Positions 26,597 through 35,355 of a stretch of DNA of 64,000 nucleotides are shown piece after piece. Numbering within the stretch: the stretch's first letter is position 1; every line of letters begins with the position of its first letter. The stretch spans positions 2,666,001 through 2,730,000 of the forward strand of contig OY970187.1 of NCBI GenBank assembly GCA_963708165.1, written 5' to 3'. The stretch comes from Rubricoccus sp963708165 (lineage in GTDB: Bacteria > Bacteroidota > Rhodothermia > Rhodothermales > Rubricoccaceae). Below the pieces are notes generated by a model. That model made no database searches and was not told where the DNA came from. It saw nothing but the letters and a program-made list of their open reading frames with translations. The position numbers were made by a program, and so were the translations under genes.

Positions 26597-28912
26597 ATGC
26601 CCACGCCCGACACCGTCCCCCAGCCTCGTCCTGAAGACTCCGAAATCACGCCAGAGGTCGTCAAGGACCACGGCCTCTCGCCAGAGGAGTACCAGATGGT
26701 GCTCGATTATCTGGGACGCACGCCGACGCTGACCGAACTGGGCATCTACTCCGTGATGTGGAGCGAGCACTGCTCGTACAAGAACTCCATCGCGCTGCTC
26801 AAAACGCTCCCGCGCGACGGCGAAAAGCTCCTCGCGGCCGCGGGCGACGAGAACGCCGGGCTGGTCGACATCGGCGACGGGTGGGCGGTCGCGTTCAAGA
26901 TCGAGAGCCACAACCACCCCAGCGCCGTCGAGCCCTACCAGGGCGCGGCGACGGGCGTGGGCGGCATCCAGCGCGACATCTTTACGATGGGCGCGCGGCC
27001 CATCGCGAGCCTCAACAGCCTCCGCTTCGGCAGCCTGGACAACCCGCGCGTGCGCTTCTTGGTGGACGGCGTGGTGCGCGGGATTGGCGGCTACGGCAAC
27101 TCCTTCGGCGTGCCGACGGTCGGCGGCGAGGTCGTCTTCGACCCGGCCTACGAGGGCAACCCGCTCGTCAACGCGATGAGCATCGGCATGGTGCGCGTGG
27201 GCGAGACGGTCAGCGCGACGGCCTCTGGCGTGGGCAACCCGGTCTACATCGTGGGCTCGGCGACGGGCCGCGACGGCATCCACGGCGCGACGTTCGCGAG
27301 CGAGGAGATCAGCGAGGCGAGCGAGGCCAAGCGGCCCAGCGTGCAGGTCGGCGACCCGTTCACGGAGAAGCTGCTGCTGGAGGCGAGCCTGGACGCGATC
27401 AAGACCGGCGCGGTGGTCGGGATGCAGGACATGGGCGCGGCGGGCATCACGTGCTCCTCGTGCGAGATGAGCGAGAAGGGCGGCGTCGGCATGACGATCC
27501 AACTCGACCGCACGCCGCAGCGCGAGACCGGCATGACGCCCTACGAGATCCTGCTGAGCGAGAGCCAGGAGCGGATGCTCGTCGTGGTGGAGCAAGGCCG
27601 CGAGCACGAGATCGAGGCCGTCTTCGACAAATGGGACCTGCACGCGGTCCAGATCGGCGTGGTCACCTCTGGCGACCGCGTCCGCGTGGTCTGGCACGGC
27701 GAACTGGTAGCCGACGTGCCCGCGCCCAGCCTGGTCCTCGGCGGCGGCGCGCCGGTCTACCACCGCGAGCGCCAGAGGCCCGCGTACCTCGACACCACGC
27801 AGGCCTTTGACCCCGACACCATCGCGCCTCTGGCGCCAGAGGCCGCGGGCGCTGCGCTCAAGGCGATGCTGGGAAGCCCCACCATCGCGAGCAAGCGCTG
27901 GGTCTTCGAGCAGTACGACACTGATGTGCGCACCAACACGGTCGCCGGGCCGGGGCCGACCGACGCCGCCGTCATCCGCCTCAAGGGCACGTCGGGCGCC
28001 AGAGGCTCTGAGCGCGGCCTGGCGGCCAGCACCGACTGCAACGGCCGCTACGTCTACCTCAACCCGCGCCGCGGCGCGCAGATCGCCGTGGCCGAGGCGG
28101 CGCGCAACGTCGTCTGCGCGGGCGGCGAGCCTCTGGCGGTGACCAACTGCCTCAACTTCGGCAACCCGTACAAGCCCGAGGTCTACTGGCAGTTCGCCGA
28201 GGCCGTCGGCGGCATGGGCGACGCGTGCCGCGCGTTCGACACGCCAGTCACGGGCGGCAACGTGAGCTTCTACAACGAGAACCCGGACGGCGCGATCTAC
28301 CCCACGCCCACCATCGGAATGGTCGGGCTCGTCGAAGACGTGGAGGCCGACACGACGACCGCGGCGTTCCCCGCTGGCGCCGTGCTGCTTCTGGTGTCGC
28401 CAGAGGCATGGGCGCATGTGGGCGGCATCGAAGCCAGCGAGTACCTCCTGCACCTCCACGGCCTCGCCTCTGGCGACGCGCCGCACCTGGATCTGGAGGA
28501 AGAGAAGACGGTCCACGCCGCGACGCTCGCCGCGATCCGCGCCGGGCACGTCCTCGCCGCGCACGACGTGAGCGATGGCGGCCTCGCGGTCTGCCTCGCC
28601 GAAGGCTGCATCCACGGCTCTACCGGCGCCGAGATCGCACTCCCCGACGCGCCAGAGGCCCGCTTGGATGCCGTCCTCTTTGGCGAGGCACAGAGCCGCA
28701 TCGTGCTCGCCGTCGCGCCAGAGGTAGCGGAAACGGTGCGGGCGCTCGCGATGCAGCACGGCGCGCAGGCGACGCTGCTCGGCACAACGGGCGGCGAGCG
28801 CCTGCACATCGCCTCTGGCGGCGCGACGATCCTCGACGAAGCCGTAAGCGACCTCGCGCATCCGTACACGCACGCCATATCCGACGCCATGGGCGAGCCC
28901 GTCGTGGCATAG
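26597..28912 (+). CDS. purL: Phosphoribosylformylglycinamidine synthase subunit PurL
   Basis: 771 residues, the length of the PurS/PurQ-dependent PurL. It makes FGAM from FGAR using ammonia passed from PurQ and ATP, in purine synthesis. Motifs: GIYSVMWSEHCSYKNS (residues about 46-61), ESHNHPSAVEPYQGAATGVGGIQRDI with the catalytic histidine, GNSFGVPTVGGEV, GMQDMGAAGITCSSCEM, and a second repeat with NPYKPEVYWQFAEAVGGMGDAC, TPVTGGNVSFYNE and AHDVSDGGLAVCLAEG. ATG at 26597 is chosen for family length; earlier starts add unconserved residues. No purS or purQ is in the window. Its TAG forms one edge of a 22-bp palindrome that also carries a stop for the convergent kinase gene. Confidence 0.96.
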   Translation: MPTPDTVPQPRPEDSEITPEVVKDHGLSPEEYQMVLDYLGRTPTLTELGIYSVMWSEHCSYKNSIALLKTLPRDGEKLLAAAGDENAGLVDIGDGWAVAFKIESHNHPSAVEPYQGAATGVGGIQRDIFTMGARPIASLNSLRFGSLDNPRVRFLVDGVVRGIGGYGNSFGVPTVGGEVVFDPAYEGNPLVNAMSIGMVRVGETVSATASGVGNPVYIVGSATGRDGIHGATFASEEISEASEAKRPSVQVGDPFTEKLLLEASLDAIKTGAVVGMQDMGAAGITCSSCEMSEKGGVGMTIQLDRTPQRETGMTPYEILLSESQERMLVVVEQGREHEIEAVFDKWDLHAVQIGVVTSGDRVRVVWHGELVADVPAPSLVLGGGAPVYHRERQRPAYLDTTQAFDPDTIAPLAPEAAGAALKAMLGSPTIASKRWVFEQYDTDVRTNTVAGPGPTDAAVIRLKGTSGARGSERGLAASTDCNGRYVYLNPRRGAQIAVAEAARNVVCAGGEPLAVTNCLNFGNPYKPEVYWQFAEAVGGMGDACRAFDTPVTGGNVSFYNENPDGAIYPTPTIGMVGLVEDVEADTTTAAFPAGAVLLLVSPEAWAHVGGIEASEYLLHLHGLASGDAPHLDLEEEKTVHAATLAAIRAGHVLAAHDVSDGGLAVCLAEGCIHGSTGAEIALPDAPEARLDAVLFGEAQSRIVLAVAPEVAETVRALAMQHGAQATLLGTTGGERLHIASGGATILDEAVSDLAHPYTHAISDAMGEPVVA

Positions 28913-28931
28913 CCTCTGGCGCCAGAGGCTA
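28910..28931. repeat. 22-bp perfect palindrome made of two 10-mers with stop codons at both edges
   Basis: Two head-to-head 10-mer copies flanked by TA on each side make a perfect palindrome whose left edge is the purL stop TAG (28910-28912). Its mirror edge gives TAG on the minus strand (28931-28929), the likely end of the convergent sensor kinase. Confidence 0.8.
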
Positions 28932-31038
28932 GAGCGCGATCCCTAGGATCGCGCGCCGAGACGCCGCGAGGGCGAACTGGCACGCCAGAGGCGATCGCGT
29001 ATGTCCCAGCCCTGAGCTCGTCGTGGCTGAGCAGCACGGCCTCTGGCGTGAGCGCGCCGTCGCCAGAGGCGTCTGAAAGGTCAGGGAAAGCGTTCGCGCG
29101 AGGCAAGCGCACCGTAAACGTGGTGCCGAGGCCTTTCTGGCTCTCGACCGAGATCGTGCCGCCCATCATGTCGACCAGCCGCTTGGTGATCGCGAGGCCC
29201 AGGCCGGTGCCTTCGTGGCTGCGCCCGTGGCCCTCAGATTCCTGGCGGAACTCGCTGAACAGCTCGGGCAGAAACTCCGCTTCGATCCCGATTCCGCTGT
29301 CGGAAACCGCGAGAACGGCCTCGTCGCCAGAGGCGCTCAGCGCGACGCGGATCTCGCCGCGCTCGGTGAACTTGACCGCGTTGCCGACCAGGTTGGTGAC
29401 GATCCTGTCCAGCGCGCCTGCATCGGCCATCGCGGGCAGCGTGTCCGTGTCGCTACTGAAGGTGAGGTCGAGTCCTTTCTTCTCGGCCAGGGAGCGGATC
29501 AGGAGGACAGACTCGCGGATGTGCTCGGCGAGGTCGATGGGGTGCGGCGTGAGCTTTTCCTCCCCGGAGTCCAGACGCGCAAGATCGAGCACGGAGTTGA
29601 GCGTGCGCAGCAAGCGGCGCCCACCCTGCTCGATGATCTGGGCGAGCTCTTGCTGCTCGGGCCCCACCTCGTCGTGCAGAATCTCGGCAAAGCCGATCAC
29701 GGCCGTCAGCGGCGTGCGGATCTCATGGCTCATGCTCGCCAGGAACGCGCTCTTGAGCCGCACCATCTCCTCGGCCTCCCGCCGCGCCTGCAAGAGCTCC
29801 GCCTCATACGCCCGCCGCGCGCCCACGTCGCGCGCGAGCGAAAGCACGCGCCGCTCATCGTCGATATCGAGCACGTGCGACTCGAACTCGTAGATGCCGC
29901 GCGTGTCGCCCTCGGCACCATCGCCAGAGGCACCATCGCCAGAGGCACCATCGCCCTCGGCACCATCGCCAGAGGCTTCGAGCGCTCTGAGCGCGAGGTC
30001 GCACCGGTCCGAGCCTCTGGCGCGAAGCACGACGAGGTGCGCCTGCGCACGCTCGCGGTGGCCCGGCGCGACGACATCGAGCAGAGAAGGCAGAGGCGCC
30101 GAAGGGTCTAAGCCAAACGCTGCGCGAGCAGCCGGGTTGACTTCAATGCCGTGTCCGTCGAGGTCGTACACGAAGACGGCATCGGAGGCGCTGCCGAGCA
30201 GCGTGCGGTAGTGCGTTTCCGAGCGGTGAAGGTCCGCGACGCGCTTCTGGACCTCGCGGCGGAGCGTCCATGACCATCCGCCTGTGAGGAGCAACAGCGC
30301 GATGCCTGCCGCCGCGAGCCACTGGTAGACGCGTGCGTCCAGGCCTCCGCGCACCACGTCTCGGGGAGACCGGGGATAGATCTGGTACGAGGCATCGTAC
30401 GGCGCGGCCTGGTCGAACTGGCCTGCGATGCCCGTCACGATCAGGCGGTCACCCGGTGCGTACGCCATCAGGTCTGGAGGGTCGGGGTGGGAGGCGAAGA
30501 CGAACGCGGTCACGAGCGAGCCGTCGTCGAGCGCCAGCATTGCCGCCACGCCGCCGCTGGCGACCTGGCTGACGCTGACCACGCGGCCGTCGACACGGAT
30601 CGGGACGCCTTCGCGGTCCTCGATCTGGCTCGCGTTTACAGACTGTGGGGGTTGCTCGGTCGGCTCGGCGGGTAGCCGCGTCACGGTCGGCTCGTCGATC
30701 ACGGCGAGTCCGTTCCAGAAGCCCAGCGTTCCGGTCACGTGAAGGCTGTCGCCCGCCTTCACGCGTGCGGCATCGCCGCCGCGCAACCACAGGCCTCTGC
30801 CGCCAGAGGCGAGCGTCGTCGTGCCGTTCAGCCCGATTGCGCCTGCGTCGATCGTCGCCCGCCCGGCGGTGCGCACGATCTGTCCTGCGCGGTCAGGAAC
30901 GCGGTCCCCGTTGGCATCGGCCAGAACGTCGGCGAGAGCCTCTGGCGTGGTGGAGCCCACCGGCGTGGAACGCGGTTGTGCTGCGGCACCTCCCGCGAGA
31001 AGGCCGCACCAGATCAGAACGAGACAGACCAGCCGCAT
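28929..31038 (-). CDS. Membrane sensor histidine kinase (probable frameshift near the 3' end)
   Basis: About 702 residues. Signal peptide to residue 20; a periplasmic domain with DANGDRVPDRAG and two OB-fold-like strand sets (GDSLHVTGTLGFWNGLAVI; GDRLIVTGIAGQFDQ...YQIYPRSPRDV); a membrane segment (about 239-256); a PAS domain (274-400) interrupted by a Gly-Asp repeat at 354-378; the HisKA H-box SMSHEIRTPLTAVIGF (His438); N-box IVTNLVGNAVKFTERG; G-boxes DSGIGIEAEF and GTGLGLAITKRL. The literal frame has no stop until 28297, deep antisense inside purL. One extra base somewhere between 28950 and 29080 would end it at TAG 28931-28929, just outside purL, and I place the end there. No receiver domain or response regulator is nearby. 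Its start is two bases after the stop of the next kinase gene, so they form an operon. Confidence 0.82.
28934..28954. terminator. Bidirectional hairpin between purL and sensor kinase genes
   Basis: GCGCGATCC and GGATCGCGC form a perfect 9-bp stem with a CTA loop. It lies directly beyond the purL stop. No T-run follows, so if it terminates it may need a factor. Confidence 0.55.
29911..29976. repeat. Minisatellite of four 15-bp units inside the sensor kinase gene
   Basis: Units CTCGGCACCATCGCC or AGAGGCACCATCGCC alternate; each encodes five residues of the pattern (A/S)GDGA or EGDGA. The AGAGG type forms a 10-mer copy with the preceding CGCC. The array lies in the PAS region of the kinase, a place where length change is likely tolerated. 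Confidence 0.85.
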
Positions 31039-31040
31039 GG

Positions 31041-33080
31041 TTACGCCGGCTGCGCGGGCCACGCCGCGGGGCTACCGTCACCGCCAGAGGCATGCACCGC
31101 CTCTGGCGCGAACGCGTCCGCGCCTTGCTGCGCCAGCGTGTTGCCGTTGACGCCAGGGGCCATGCGAGGAATGGAGACCTCGAAGAGGCTGCCCTGACTC
31201 TTGCGGCTCCACACGCGGATCTCGCCGCCCATGCGCTCGGCGAGCCGCTTGGTGATCGCGAGGCCCAGGCCGGTGCCTTCGTGGCTGCGCGCGTGTCCCT
31301 GGGACTCTTGCTTGAACGGCTCGAAAAGCTCCTCCAGGAACGCGTCTTCGATGCCCACGCCTGTGTCGCGCACGCGGATGGCGAAGTACGCATCGGCCGA
31401 GTGGACGCTTACGCGCACCTCGCCTTTCTCGGTGAACTTGATGGCGTTGCCGACGAGGTTGGTCACGATCCGATCCAGGCCGCTGGCGGACTGCCGGATG
31501 TGTACGCTGGGCGTGTCGGCTTCGAGGTGGAGCGCGAGGCCTTTCTTGTGCGCCAGAGGCGCGAGGAGCCCGGCCGACTGGCGGACCGCCGCGACGGCGT
31601 CGAGCGGCTCGGGGTTGAGTTCGTGGTTCTCGGAGTCCAGCCGCGCGAGGTCGAGCACGGAGTTGAGCGTTTCGAGCAGGCGTGCGCCACCGGCTTGGAT
31701 GGTCTCGGCGTGCTCGCGCAGTTCGAGCGGGACTTCTTCGGCGAGCACGTCGGCAAAGCCGATGATGGCCGTCAGCGGTGTGCGGATCTCGTGGCTCATG
31801 TTGGCCAGGATGGCGCTCTTGAGTCCTGCTGCCTGCTCGGCCTCTTCGCGCGCGTTCTCGGCCTCTTGCATGGCCTCTAGCAGGCCCAGTTCATACGCCC
31901 GGCGCGCGGCCACATCACGAGCGACCGACACGAACAGGTCGCCGGTGGGTAGTGCCAGGCGGCGTGTGCTGATTTCGTAGGGCATCGGGCCGGTCAGCGT
32001 GACGAGCTCCATCACGTCCAGCGCGTGACCCAGGCGGCGCGCGCTGGAGATGTGCCGCGCCGTCGAGTCGGCATCGGAGGCGAGGTCGAGCAGGCCGATG
32101 GCTCTCGGTCCCTTTCGGCCCTCCTCGTCCAGCCCGAACGCCATCTGCGCCGCTTTGTTGGCTTCGACGATCTCGCTGCTCTCGTCGGTCTCGAACACGA
32201 GCACCACGTCGCCCGCGGCGTTGAAGAGGTAGGCGTAGCGAGTCTCAGACTCGCGCAGGAGAGTGGCGCGGCGGCGCACTTCGCGGCGCATAAAGTGCAT
32301 CCCGACGAGCGCGAGCGCCAGAAGCGCCAGGGCGCCGCCTGTGCCCCAGATCAGGACAGAGGGCGGAATACCTGCCGTGCGGATGTCGCCAGAGGCACGC
32401 GGGTGGATCACGTAGCCACCTTTGTAGGGCGGCTCCATGTCATATTGGGACGCGATGCCGCGCACGCGCACTTTCTGCCCCACCTCGAAGCGGCTGAGGT
32501 CGATGGGCTCACCCGAGCGCTGTGAGTAGGCGAAGACTTGCACGAGCGTTTTGCCGCTCAGCATGGCCAGCATCTGCCCGTTCTCGACGGTCTCGATCTG
32601 CACCACATCGCCTTCGATCTCCACGAGGCGCCCTTCATGCCGCTCTAGCTCTAGCGACTCGCTGAGCTCGCCCAGGTCATCGGTCCTGGGCTCGACCGAC
32701 GGCACGTCGGACACGCGAAAGGAGGGCGCGACCATCTGCGCCATCCCAGCCTCAAAGGTGAGCACGCCAGAGGCGGAGAGACTGTCTCCGGTAAGTACCT
32801 GCGGTGCATCTGGCGGCAGAATCAGGCGCAGGCCGCTGGCGCCGCTTTGCACGTAGACCTCGGTGCGGTCGGAGCGGATCAGGCCGGTGCCTGCAGAGAC
32901 GCGGCCCGAGATGACCATCTCTGTGCCGAGCTGATCGGGCACGCCGTCATTGTTGGCGTCGATGAGTGCCTGGTCGAGCGTGAGCGCTGGAGCGTCCCAG
33001 GGCGAAGCCGTCGGCGCCTCTTGCGCGAGCGCGGGCCACGCGCAGAGGAGTCCTACGAGGATGCTGGCGGAACGTCGCAT
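31041..33080 (-). CDS. Membrane sensor histidine kinase with OB-fold-like periplasmic domain
   Basis: 679 residues, paralogous to the kinase downstream. Signal peptide MRRSASILVGLLCAWPALAQ; periplasmic part with the Asp-rich DANNDGVPDQLG (41-52) and strand sets GDSLSASGVLTFEAGMAQMV and GQKVRVRGIASQYDMEPPYKGGYVIHPR, an OB-fold-like pattern; membrane segment 243-264; PAS domain 278-395; coiled linker; HisKA H-box NMSHEIRTPLTAIIGF (His430); N-box IVTNLVGNAIKFTEKG; G-boxes DTGVGIEDAF and GTGLGLAITKRLAERMGG. It should autophosphorylate in response to a periplasmic ligand and pass the phosphate to an unlinked regulator. ATG at 33080 starts the signal peptide directly; ATG at 33122 would add 14 residues. 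First gene of the two-kinase operon. Confidence 0.9.
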   Translation of the reverse strand: MRRSASILVGLLCAWPALAQEAPTASPWDAPALTLDQALIDANNDGVPDQLGTEMVISGRVSAGTGLIRSDRTEVYVQSGASGLRLILPPDAPQVLTGDSLSASGVLTFEAGMAQMVAPSFRVSDVPSVEPRTDDLGELSESLELERHEGRLVEIEGDVVQIETVENGQMLAMLSGKTLVQVFAYSQRSGEPIDLSRFEVGQKVRVRGIASQYDMEPPYKGGYVIHPRASGDIRTAGIPPSVLIWGTGGALALLALALVGMHFMRREVRRRATLLRESETRYAYLFNAAGDVVLVFETDESSEIVEANKAAQMAFGLDEEGRKGPRAIGLLDLASDADSTARHISSARRLGHALDVMELVTLTGPMPYEISTRRLALPTGDLFVSVARDVAARRAYELGLLEAMQEAENAREEAEQAAGLKSAILANMSHEIRTPLTAIIGFADVLAEEVPLELREHAETIQAGGARLLETLNSVLDLARLDSENHELNPEPLDAVAAVRQSAGLLAPLAHKKGLALHLEADTPSVHIRQSASGLDRIVTNLVGNAIKFTEKGEVRVSVHSADAYFAIRVRDTGVGIEDAFLEELFEPFKQESQGHARSHEGTGLGLAITKRLAERMGGEIRVWSRKSQGSLFEVSIPRMAPGVNGNTLAQQGADAFAPEAVHASGGDGSPAAWPAQPA

Positions 33081-33281
33081 CGCAGAGGCGCAGGCGAGAG
33101 GGAGGGAGCAGGCGTGAGTCATCGTCCGCGCGGGTATCGGCACGTGGCGCACCGGCCATAAGTGGAGCCCCGGATTGGCCGTGCGGGATCGCCTCTGGCG
33201 TAGCTTCACCGCCCCCGACGGAACTCAGTAGAGCCCCTCCGTCGTCTCACAAGTACTTGTTCCACCCGATACCTCATCGTC

Positions 33282-33611
33282 ATGGCCCACGCCGTCACCG
33301 ACGCCTCCTTCGAATCCGACGTTCTCAACAGCGATCAGCCTGTCCTCGTGGACTTCTGGGCTACCTGGTGCGGCCCGTGCCGGACCATCGCGCCGACCAT
33401 CGAAGAGCTCGCGGCTGAGTACGAGGGCCGCGCCAAAGTGGTCAAGCTGGATGTCGACAACAACCCGCTCGTCGCCCAGCAGTTCAGCATCCGCTCCATC
33501 CCGAGCCTGCTCTTCTTCAAGGACGGCAAGCCGGTCGATCAGATGGTGGGCGTCGTGCCCAAGAAGACGCTCGCCGACAAGCTCGACAGCCTAATGTCCC
33601 AGACGGTCTAG
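33282..33611 (+). CDS. trxA: Thioredoxin
   Basis: 109 residues, the standard size. The active site WCGPC (29-33) is in VLVDFWATWCGPC; the cis-proline loop is SIRSIPSLLFFKDGK. It reduces cytoplasmic disulfides using electrons from TrxB, which is encoded 157 bases downstream beyond a strong terminator, so the pair is linked but can be transcribed apart. The ATG at 33282 is the only plausible start. A TACTTGTT box about 25 bases upstream may be its promoter. Confidence 0.96.
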   Translation: MAHAVTDASFESDVLNSDQPVLVDFWATWCGPCRTIAPTIEELAAEYEGRAKVVKLDVDNNPLVAQQFSIRSIPSLLFFKDGKPVDQMVGVVPKKTLADKLDSLMSQTV

Positions 33612-33694
33612 CCTCTGGCGCCAGAGCCTCTGGCGCCCGCTGTGGGCGACTCGCCTCTGGCGCCGGACTCGGCGCCGCCAGAGGCTGCTTTTCC

Positions 33695-33730
33695 CGCGAG
33701 GGCGCCGCGACCCGGCGCCCTCGCGTTTAT
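33695..33730 (+). terminator. Intrinsic terminator between trxA and trxB
   Basis: CGCGAGGGCGCCG pairs perfectly with CGGCGCCCTCGCG over a five-base loop and is followed by TTTATTT. A 13-bp G-C stem with a T tract is a clear terminator for trxA. Three to four 10-mer copies lie between the trxA stop and this stem. Confidence 0.88.
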
Positions 33731-33768
33731 TTCCGGCTCGTGCTGAGCCCCGCGCTTTCCGTCCTGAT

Positions 33769-34854
33769 ATGTCTGCTACCACGCCTCCCGCCACGCCCTT
33801 TCCGGCCGACCTCGATTGGGTATCGGCCGAACGCCACGCCATCGTGATTCTAGGGAGCGGCCCAGCCGGCCTCACCGCCGCACTCTACGCCGCCCGCGCC
33901 AACCTCGCGCCGCTCGTGCTGCAGGGCCTGGAGCCCGGCGGCCAACTCACCACCACGACCGACGTGGAGAACTTCCCCGGCTACCCCGATGGCATCATGG
34001 GGCCGGAGATGATGCAGCAGTTCGAGAAGCAGGCCACGCGCTTCGGCGCCGAGCTTCGCTACGGCTCGGTCACGCACGTGCAGCTCTCCGAAGCCTCTGG
34101 CGATGGCGCCAGAGGCCCGCACCGGCTCGTCGTAGACGAGGAGAAGCCGCTGCTCGCGGATGCCGTGATTGTGGCGACGGGCGCGAGCGCGAAGTACCTC
34201 GGTTTGGAAAACGAGAAGCGCTTGCTCGGGCGCGGCGTGAGCGCCTGCGCCACGTGCGACGGCGCGTTTTTCCGCGACGAGGCCATCGCGATTGTCGGCG
34301 GCGGCGACACGGCCATGGAAGAGGCGCTGTTTCTGACGCGCTTCGCGAGCGAGGTCCACGTGATCCACCGGCGCGACAGCTTCCGCGCGAGCCAGATCAT
34401 GCAGGACCGCGTGCTGAACAACCCGAAGGTGACGGTCCACTGGAACACCGTGGTGACCGACATCCTCGGCGAGATGGGCGTGACCGGCGCGATGCTGCAG
34501 GACACCGCCTCTGGCGAATCGCGCGAGTTGCCCGTGACGGGCTTCTTCGTCGCCATCGGCCACAAGCCCAACACGGACCTGTTCAAGGGCGTGCTGGAGA
34601 TGGACGACGCGGGCTACGTGCAGACGCTCCCGGACTCGACGTACACCGAGGTGCCTGGCGTCTTCGTCTGCGGCGACGCCCAAGACCACGTCTACCGCCA
34701 GGCCGTGACCGCCGCCGGAACCGGCTGCATGGCCGCCATCGACGCCGAGCGCTGGCTGGCAGAGCAGGACGTGATCGACGAGGTGCGGACCGAGACGGAG
34801 TACCACGCCGCGCCCGCCGAGGACTCGGCCTCTGGCGAGGTGGTGGAGGCGTAG
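33769..34854 (+). CDS. trxB: Thioredoxin-disulfide reductase
   Basis: 361 residues. FAD-binding GSGPAGLTAALYAA (29-42), GGQLTTTTDVENFPG, the redox-active CATC (160-163) in GVSACATCDGAFF, the NADPH-binding GGGDTAMEEALFL, and the C-terminal VPGVFVCGDAQDHVYRQAVTAAGTGC are all present. It passes electrons from NADPH to thioredoxin. An N-terminal extension of about 20 residues and a C-terminal acidic tail exceed the usual ~320. Residues 109-116 (ASGDGARG) come from two 10-mer copies nine bases apart. ATG at 33769. Confidence 0.95.
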   Translation: MSATTPPATPFPADLDWVSAERHAIVILGSGPAGLTAALYAARANLAPLVLQGLEPGGQLTTTTDVENFPGYPDGIMGPEMMQQFEKQATRFGAELRYGSVTHVQLSEASGDGARGPHRLVVDEEKPLLADAVIVATGASAKYLGLENEKRLLGRGVSACATCDGAFFRDEAIAIVGGGDTAMEEALFLTRFASEVHVIHRRDSFRASQIMQDRVLNNPKVTVHWNTVVTDILGEMGVTGAMLQDTASGESRELPVTGFFVAIGHKPNTDLFKGVLEMDDAGYVQTLPDSTYTEVPGVFVCGDAQDHVYRQAVTAAGTGCMAAIDAERWLAEQDVIDEVRTETEYHAAPAEDSASGEVVEA

Positions 34855-34859
34855 ACCTC

Positions 34860-35355
34860 GTGGGGCAGGTCGCGACGGCAGTTTCGTTCCACGTCCGTGC
34901 GTCGCCAGAGGCCGCGTACGACCGCTTTCTCGCAACGGACCCCTCGCGGGTCGTGCGTGGCTTCGGTCCGTTCCCAGCCGTACGTCGGCACGTCTGACGC
35001 CAGAAGCGTGTGGGGCGAGGTCGGCGCGCGGCGAACGGTTCACATGAGCGACGGCTCACACGCGACCGAGACACTCACGCAGGCTCGGAGGCCTGGGCTC
35101 GTCGCCTACCGCGTCGATGGCTTCACGAACGCGCTTCGCTGGCTGGCCCGCGAGGCCACAGCCGAGTGGCGGTTCGAAGCCTCTGGCGCGGACACGGCCG
35201 TGACGTGGACGTACTCGTTTAAGCCTCGGTCGGCAGCGGCTGGCCTGGCGCTCTTCCTGCTCGTTCGCGGGCCGTTGCGGGCGTACATGTGCCGGATCGC
35301 GCGCGAGGTCAAAAGCGTGGCCGAGTCGTCAGAGACCTCGGGCGCCAGAGGCTAG
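34860..35355 (+). CDS. SRPBCC family protein (frameshifted)
   Basis: GTG at 34860, six bases after trxB, opens VGQVATAVSFHVRASPEAAYDRFLATDPSRVVRGFGPFPAV. The continuation GTSDARSVWGEVGARRTVHMSDGSHATETLT is in the next frame; one extra base in GCCGTACGTCGG near 34980 explains the break. The rest (VDGFTNALRWLAREATAEWRFE, VTWTYSFKPRSAAAGLALFLLV) is typical of polyketide-cyclase/START-like SRPBCC proteins that bind lipids or hydrophobic ligands. Restored length is about 164 residues. Its TAG shares the tetramer CTAG with the stop of the convergent ABC transporter gene. Confidence 0.8.

Noticed and set aside
28297..28928. Extension of the sensor kinase antisense through the end of purL
   Set aside because: No domain is seen past residue about 660, purL is certain on the other strand, and one extra base would end the kinase neatly beside the purL stop.
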